32,869 nucleotides of DNA, from the NCBI RefSeq assembly GCF_026627505.1, contig NZ_JAPNLK010000088.1:1-32869 (forward strand). The letters are read 5' to 3'. Source of the DNA: Streptomyces sp. H27-H5 (lineage in GTDB: Bacteria > Actinomycetota > Actinomycetes > Streptomycetales > Streptomycetaceae). The translations under genes and the position numbers were made by a program. Below are positions 30,007 to 32,869 of this stretch, one piece after another. The notes beneath the pieces were generated by a model. That model was not told the origin of the DNA, did no database searches, and saw only the letters and a program-made list of their open reading frames with translations. The first letter of the stretch is position 1; each line of letters begins with the position of its first letter.

Positions 30007-30945
30007 TCAGGCCGCGATGCTGACCGCGTCGGCGTTCATGGCCTCGGGGTTGACGGCGATCAGCTCTGCCGCCTCGGCGTGCGCCTTGGCCTGCTTGAGC
30101 TGCCAGCGCGCCTTGGTCAGGGACTCAGCCACCCGGTCGAGCTGGTCGAGTCGGGCGCCGACCTGCCCCTCAAGGGCCTGCGCCAGCTTGATGGGGTCGG
30201 TCTTGGCGATCTCATCGAGCATCGCGCGGACCTGCTCGATCTTGTCGAGGGTGCCCTTGGTCTTCTTCTGGGCGGCGGCGCGCTCCTCGCGCTGCTCGTC
30301 GGTCAGGTCCTCGGTGATCATCAGTACCTGCTGGTCCTGCTGCTGCTTCATGGCGAAGGCGAAGTGCACGATCTCGTTGTCCGCCTTGAACTCCCCGCGG
30401 GCGAACTTCGAGAGGAGGGCGCCCTGGTTGGCGAAGCTGAGTGCGGCGATCTGCACGGCGGCCTGCGTGCCGATCTGCCCATCCTGTACGAGCTTCTGGA
30501 ATTCGAGGCGGAGGTCGAGGAGGGCCAGGCGCAGCTTGACGTAGGCGGTGGTCTTGCCGAAGTCGGCGGCGACCGTGGCGATCGTGGCGCCTTCCTCCTC
30601 GTCCAGGATCCGCTGGTAGCCGTTGGCCTCCTCGAAGGGGGTCATGTTCTCGCGGTTCACGTTCTCCGACATGGACCGCTTGAAGCGGCGCAGTTCGTTC
30701 TTCTCGGAGACGATGCTGACCTTGACGGTGCTCTTGCCCAGGACGGTCAGGGCGCGGTAGCGACGCTCGCCCGAGATGATCTGGTATCCGCCCTGCGCGT
30801 CGTCGGGGGCGACCTCGATCGGGGTCATCTGGCCGTAGGTGTCGATGGCCTTGGCGAGTTCCTGGATGGCCTCTTCGTTGAAGTACTCGCGGGGCTGGTT
30901 CGGGTTGGGGCGGACCTGGGTCATCTTTACGGTGCGGTAGGTCAT
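30007..30945 (-). CDS. ParB-like partition/DNA-binding protein
   Basis: Encodes 312 residues from ATG at 30945, with GGAG 9 bases upstream. The N-terminal nuclease/CTP-binding domain is textbook: RPNPNQPREYFNEEAIQELAKAIDTYGQMTPIEV at about 12-45, then GYQIISGERRYRAL at about 52-65 (the GERRYRA motif). 'RSMSENVNRENMTPFEEANGYQRIL' at about 89-113 and the HTH region ATVAADFGKTTAYVKLRLALLDL follow. The C-terminal half is a long charged helical region. No parA is in the window. A lone ParB in a phage early region may serve genome spreading, segregation in a plasmid-like state, or regulation. It heads the early operon behind a strong promoter. Confidence 0.88.
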   Translation of the reverse strand: MTYRTVKMTQVRPNPNQPREYFNEEAIQELAKAIDTYGQMTPIEVAPDDAQGGYQIISGERRYRALTVLGKSTVKVSIVSEKNELRRFKRSMSENVNRENMTPFEEANGYQRILDEEEGATIATVAADFGKTTAYVKLRLALLDLRLEFQKLVQDGQIGTQAAVQIAALSFANQGALLSKFARGEFKADNEIVHFAFAMKQQQDQQVLMITEDLTDEQREERAAAQKKTKGTLDKIEQVRAMLDEIAKTDPIKLAQALEGQVGARLDQLDRVAESLTKARWQLKQAKAHAEAAELIAVNPEAMNADAVSIAA

Positions 30946-31001
30946 TTCGGGTGCTCCAAGAGGTGTTTGGCGTTGGCTTCCTGCCCTTGCCTTATACCTG
31001 A

Positions 31002-31029
31002 ATTCTACTATGATGAGAGGGGGTGTCCA
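31002..31029 (-). promoter_or_regulatory. Early promoter copy 1, upstream of the ParB-like gene
   Basis: On the minus strand TGGACA (31029-31024), 16 bases, TAGAAT (31007-31002). The surrounding block GTGGACACCCCC ... CATAGTAGAATTCAGGTATAAGG (in two parts) recurs at 28820-28847 and is more AT-rich than its setting. Confidence 0.65.
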
Positions 31030-31088
31030 CTCCCCGGAGCCCCGCCCGATGTGACCTCGACCACGCCCGAAAGTCTGCTTGGCGCGAA

Positions 31089-31133
31089 GACGCCGAAGGG
31101 GTGCCGGATCATCTCCGGCACCCCTTCGGCGTC
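31089..31133. terminator. Strong hairpin terminator after the Wbl gene
   Basis: A 20-bp stem of GACGCCGAAGGGGTGCCGGA (31089-31108) with its exact complement at 31114-31133, and a 5-base loop. It starts 4 bases past the Wbl stop and separates that transcript from the early promoter at 31002-31029. Confidence 0.75.
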
Positions 31134-31137
31134 CCCC

Positions 31138-31461
31138 TCAAGCGGCGAGCGCCCGACCCCCGTCCACGCGCTCACGCCACCGTCGAACCTCGGCCGGCGC
31201 CCCGGCCATCAACGCGACGCGACAGTCCTCGTCCAACGGGCACAACACGCACAGCGTGCGAGGCGCTTCACCCGCCACGGCCCGTCTCTCCGTGCTGCGG
31301 CAAGCCGCCTCGCTCCACGCGATGGGCCGCGCGAGCGGACTGCTCTCGCAGTCGAGGCCGCCCAGGTTCAGGAGCAGCTGGGCGCGATCCGGTGAGGTTC
31401 CGCCGCCGCTCGACTGTCGCGGCTGCCTCGACAGCGCGAGGACGCGCTGCACGTCAATCAC
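31138..31461 (-). CDS. Wbl (WhiB-like) iron-sulfur protein, phage type
   Basis: Encodes 107 residues from GTG at 31461, with a G-run just upstream; the frame is open further but without motifs. Residues IAWSEAAC begin the signature, and the cysteines then follow C-x16-C-x2-C-x5-C (CVLCPLDEDC), the exact Wbl spacing for a 4Fe-4S cluster. The usual G-V/I-W-G-G turn after the last cysteine is absent; the chain instead reads VALMAGAPAEVRRWRERV with a basic tail. Wbl proteins bind sigma factor region 4 and control transcription in actinobacteria, and phage versions can dampen host whiB genes. The missing turn suggests changed sigma-factor contact. It is flanked by its own terminator. Confidence 0.75.
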   Translation of the reverse strand: MIDVQRVLALSRQPRQSSGGGTSPDRAQLLLNLGGLDCESSPLARPIAWSEAACRSTERRAVAGEAPRTLCVLCPLDEDCRVALMAGAPAEVRRWRERVDGGRALAA

Positions 31462-32002
31462 AAGCCCCCCAAAAAATTGCGGGAAGCGGGAGCTACTGGC
31501 TCCTGCCGCCCCGTCCTGCGCACCATTCCCCCGGTGCCCTGCTGATGGTGTGCTCACCGGCTGAGGTGGCTCGCGCCGCCGGTGAAGGGTCTGCGCCCAG
31601 GTCGCGGGCACCCGCCCCCGGACCGCCGCTCGTGGCGGAACAAGGTCTTGGGGGAGGTGGCCGGGCTGAGGGCGCAATGGGTGCGGCCTCGGCAGCCGCG
31701 GTCGTCTGTCTCGTTACGCGTTCAGCGGCGTAAGGCCGGTGCGCGGGAAGGGGCGGACATTCGTCGACTCCGTCGTCGGGCCCTCGTGTGGGCATGGGGT
31801 GCCATGCCCCAGGTGGGACACGTGTCAGCCCGAGGCGAATCGGGTGATCGTTGACGATGTGACCATAAGTCAACTACTCCCCGTCATGTCAAACAGGTGA
31901 GGCGTGGGCGTGGCACCCGCTGGCGAGGGTTTGGAAAATAGATGAGACACTGAGTGAGAGACACGTACAGTGCCCGGCGACGGGCGAGGGAGACAGGTAT
32001 CT
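31462..32002. other. Regulatory intergenic stretch between Wbl and the XRE gene
   Basis: About 540 bases. A minus-strand frame (31493-31873) is open but begins with TTG, is Pro/Ala-rich, has mixed third positions and no motif, so I do not call it. The stretch carries an inverted repeat GTTGAC (31850-31855) with GTCAAC (31869-31874), and the direct repeats described separately. Confidence 0.5.
31943..31971 (+). promoter_or_regulatory. Repeat-rich control region of the XRE gene
   Basis: GAGACAC occurs twice, at 31944-31950 and 31958-31964, with a 14-base period. Between them is the small inverted repeat CACTGAGTG. TACAGT at 31966-31971 could be a -10 box. This is 32 bases before the ATG at 32003 and looks like an autoregulatory operator for the XRE protein. 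Confidence 0.4.
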
Positions 32003-32497
32003 ATGGGTGCGGGAGATAGTGCTGGCCGCACCATCGCAGAGAAGCTCGACTACCTGATCCAAACCCTCCACCCACAGGGGCGGGGCCCGTACGCCACCCG
32101 CGAGATCGAAGCCCTCATCAAGCAGAGGGCGGCCGAAGGCGAGCCGACGGTGGCACACGCGACGATCAGCAACATTCGTTCGGGCAAGATCACCAACCCC
32201 GGAGCGGACTCCCTGCGTGCGCTGGCCTCCTTCTTCGGCGTGCCCGTCGGCTACTTCTTCGACGACGCCGTAAGCGGCCCGATCGATGCCAGGATCCGCG
32301 AGATCAAGGGCGGCGTCGAGCGCGCGGCGGCCGGCGAAGACCTGGCCGACGCCTTGGAGGACAAGGAAGTCCGTGCCGTCCTTTTCCGGTTGGGCGGCCT
32401 GTCCACGTCGGCGCTTCGCGGCATCAAGGGCATGGTCGATACGTATCGCGCGGCCGAGGGGCTACCGAAGGTGAATTCGAAGGGCTCCAGATCGTGA
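32003..32497 (+). CDS. XRE-family regulator, probable lysogeny-type repressor
   Basis: Encodes 164 residues from ATG at 32003; a GTG-type or ATG start 11 codons earlier lacks support. The N-terminal half is an XRE/EspR-like HTH: TIAEKLDYLIQTLHP, 'YATREIEALIKQRAAEG', recognition region TVAHATISNIRSGKITNPGADSLRALASFFGVPVGYFFDD. The C-terminal half is helical ('RAVLFRLGGLSTSALRGIKGMVDTYRAAEGLP'). It is the only plus-strand regulator at the edge of the early region, opposite to the phage operons, as expected of a repressor. In Streptomyces this family is commonly followed by an ImmA/IrrE-like gene, and the next frame starts like one. Repressor function is inferred. Confidence 0.8.
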   Translation: MGAGDSAGRTIAEKLDYLIQTLHPQGRGPYATREIEALIKQRAAEGEPTVAHATISNIRSGKITNPGADSLRALASFFGVPVGYFFDDAVSGPIDARIREIKGGVERAAAGEDLADALEDKEVRAVLFRLGGLSTSALRGIKGMVDTYRAAEGLPKVNSKGSRS

Positions 32498-32620
32498 GGC
32501 CCCGAGCAGTCGAAGCGGAACCCCGATTGTCACTTTGAATCACCGGGCGCATACAGTGAACCCCACCGGGGGAGCACGCTCATCGCGGCTGCACGTATGC
32601 GATCAAGGTGAGGCTGGGCA

Positions 32621-32803
32621 ATGTTCTGGGCGAGGGGCAGGAAATCTCTTTCCGCCATCGTCGGTGGTCTGGACATCCCTCATCCTTTCGATCTTCAAGA
32701 CTTCTGCGATTCGATAGCGAATCTGCGGGGCCGCCCCCTCATCCTGGATCCACCGCGTAGTGGTCGGGCTGTGGATGGAGAAATCAGAAGAGGTGCCCGC
32801 TGA
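32621..32803 (+). pseudogene. ImmA/IrrE-like protein, N-terminal fragment cut by an IS
   Basis: From ATG at 32621 (AAGGTGAGG upstream) a 60-codon frame reads GLDIPHPFDLQDFCDSIANLRGRPLILDPP and then loses resemblance. The 'LDIPxPFDxxxxCxxIAxxRGRP' start is that of the Streptomyces ImmA/IrrE-type proteins (or related toxin-component proteins) encoded behind XRE regulators, normally 150-200 residues. The HExxH metallopeptidase site should follow but is replaced by what looks like the start of an insertion sequence. ImmA proteases cleave XRE repressors to induce mobile elements, so its loss could lock the element. The identification rests on a short N-terminal match. Confidence 0.45.
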
Positions 32804-32869
32804 CCTGGGATGATGGGAGTTTCTACGCTTCCATCAGACCCGAGCAAGAGGGCACCTCGTAAGTGAAAT
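32790..32869 (+). mobile_element. Probable left end of an insertion sequence (IS1380-like?)
   Basis: Resemblance to the ImmA-like gene stops near here. The sequence contains CCTGGGATGATGGGAGTTTC and the inverted pair GAGGTGCCC (32790-32798) and GGGCACCTC (32850-32858), then GTG AAA at 32863, which could be the start codon of a transposase. IS1380-family transposases of Streptomyces often start this way. The window ends 6 bases later, so family and boundary are tentative. Confidence 0.35.

Noticed and set aside
26568..31133. Possible CRISPR array because of several GC-rich repeats and hairpins
   Set aside because: The repeats are single hairpins or pairs with different sequences and no regular spacer length; no cas genes are present.
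29863..31395. Plus-strand frame of 510 codons opposite the ParB-like gene
   Set aside because: Leu/Val/Gly-rich shadow of a textbook ParB protein and it runs through a terminator and two promoters.
31493..31873. Open minus-strand frame of 126 codons
   Set aside because: It starts with TTG inside an inverted repeat, is Pro/Ala-rich, has mixed third codon positions unlike true genes nearby, and shows no motif.

Overview
The window is high-G+C actinobacterial DNA, most likely Streptomyces. The signs are GC-rich third codon positions, many GTG and TTG starts, 4-base GTGA/ATGA gene overlaps, an XRE-DUF5753 regulator, a Wbl-type iron-sulfur protein and DUF6093-type phage genes. Almost all of it is one prophage-like element read on the minus strand, from about 31.5 kb down to 0.5 kb. 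It is broken by insertion-sequence DNA at both window ends: an IS630-type transposase end abuts a DUF3800 fragment on the left, and a probable IS start interrupts an ImmA/IrrE-like gene on the right.

Layout in the direction of phage transcription (right to left). (1) 32.9-31.1 kb: a plus-strand XRE repressor-like gene with a truncated partner, and a phage-type Wbl protein. (2) 31.0-26.7 kb: an early operon with a ParB-like protein, small hypotheticals, a DnaJ-type zinc-ribbon protein and a VRR-NUC nuclease. It is driven by two near-identical promoters. (3) 26.5-19.4 kb: a complete lasso-peptide (RiPP) gene cluster in the phage's own orientation. It holds an XRE regulator, an M20-family hydrolase with altered metal ligands, the precursor (lasA), the cyclase (lasC), a fused RRE-protease (lasB) and an ABC exporter (lasD). 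(4) 19.4-14.0 kb: two ParB/Srx-domain proteins (one fused to a methyltransferase), a small membrane protein, and the small and large terminases. (5) 13.6-7.1 kb: an XRE-DUF5753 gene, the portal, an opposite-strand membrane protein, scaffold, decoration and major capsid proteins, and connector-size genes. (6) 6.8-3.9 kb: a bacterial NACHT NTPase, the class of antiphage NLR-like proteins. (7) 3.3-0.5 kb: a plus-strand membrane protein, then six head-tail joining and tail-completion genes. No tail tube, tape measure, lysis gene or integrase is visible.

The main discovery candidate is the lasso-peptide cluster sitting between the early and packaging modules of a prophage. It is part of a pattern in which accessory genes (lasso cluster, XRE-DUF5753, membrane proteins, bNACHT) sit at junctions of the morphogenesis operon. 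Phage transcription appears to restart after several of these junctions. Four restart points carry the same G-rich leader (GGCGCGGGG followed by M-C), and several promoters share a TNGACN-N16-TAGNNT pattern. The element therefore combines capsid genes with a predicted secreted peptide and a predicted antiphage protein. Function, activity and mobility are inference from sequence only.
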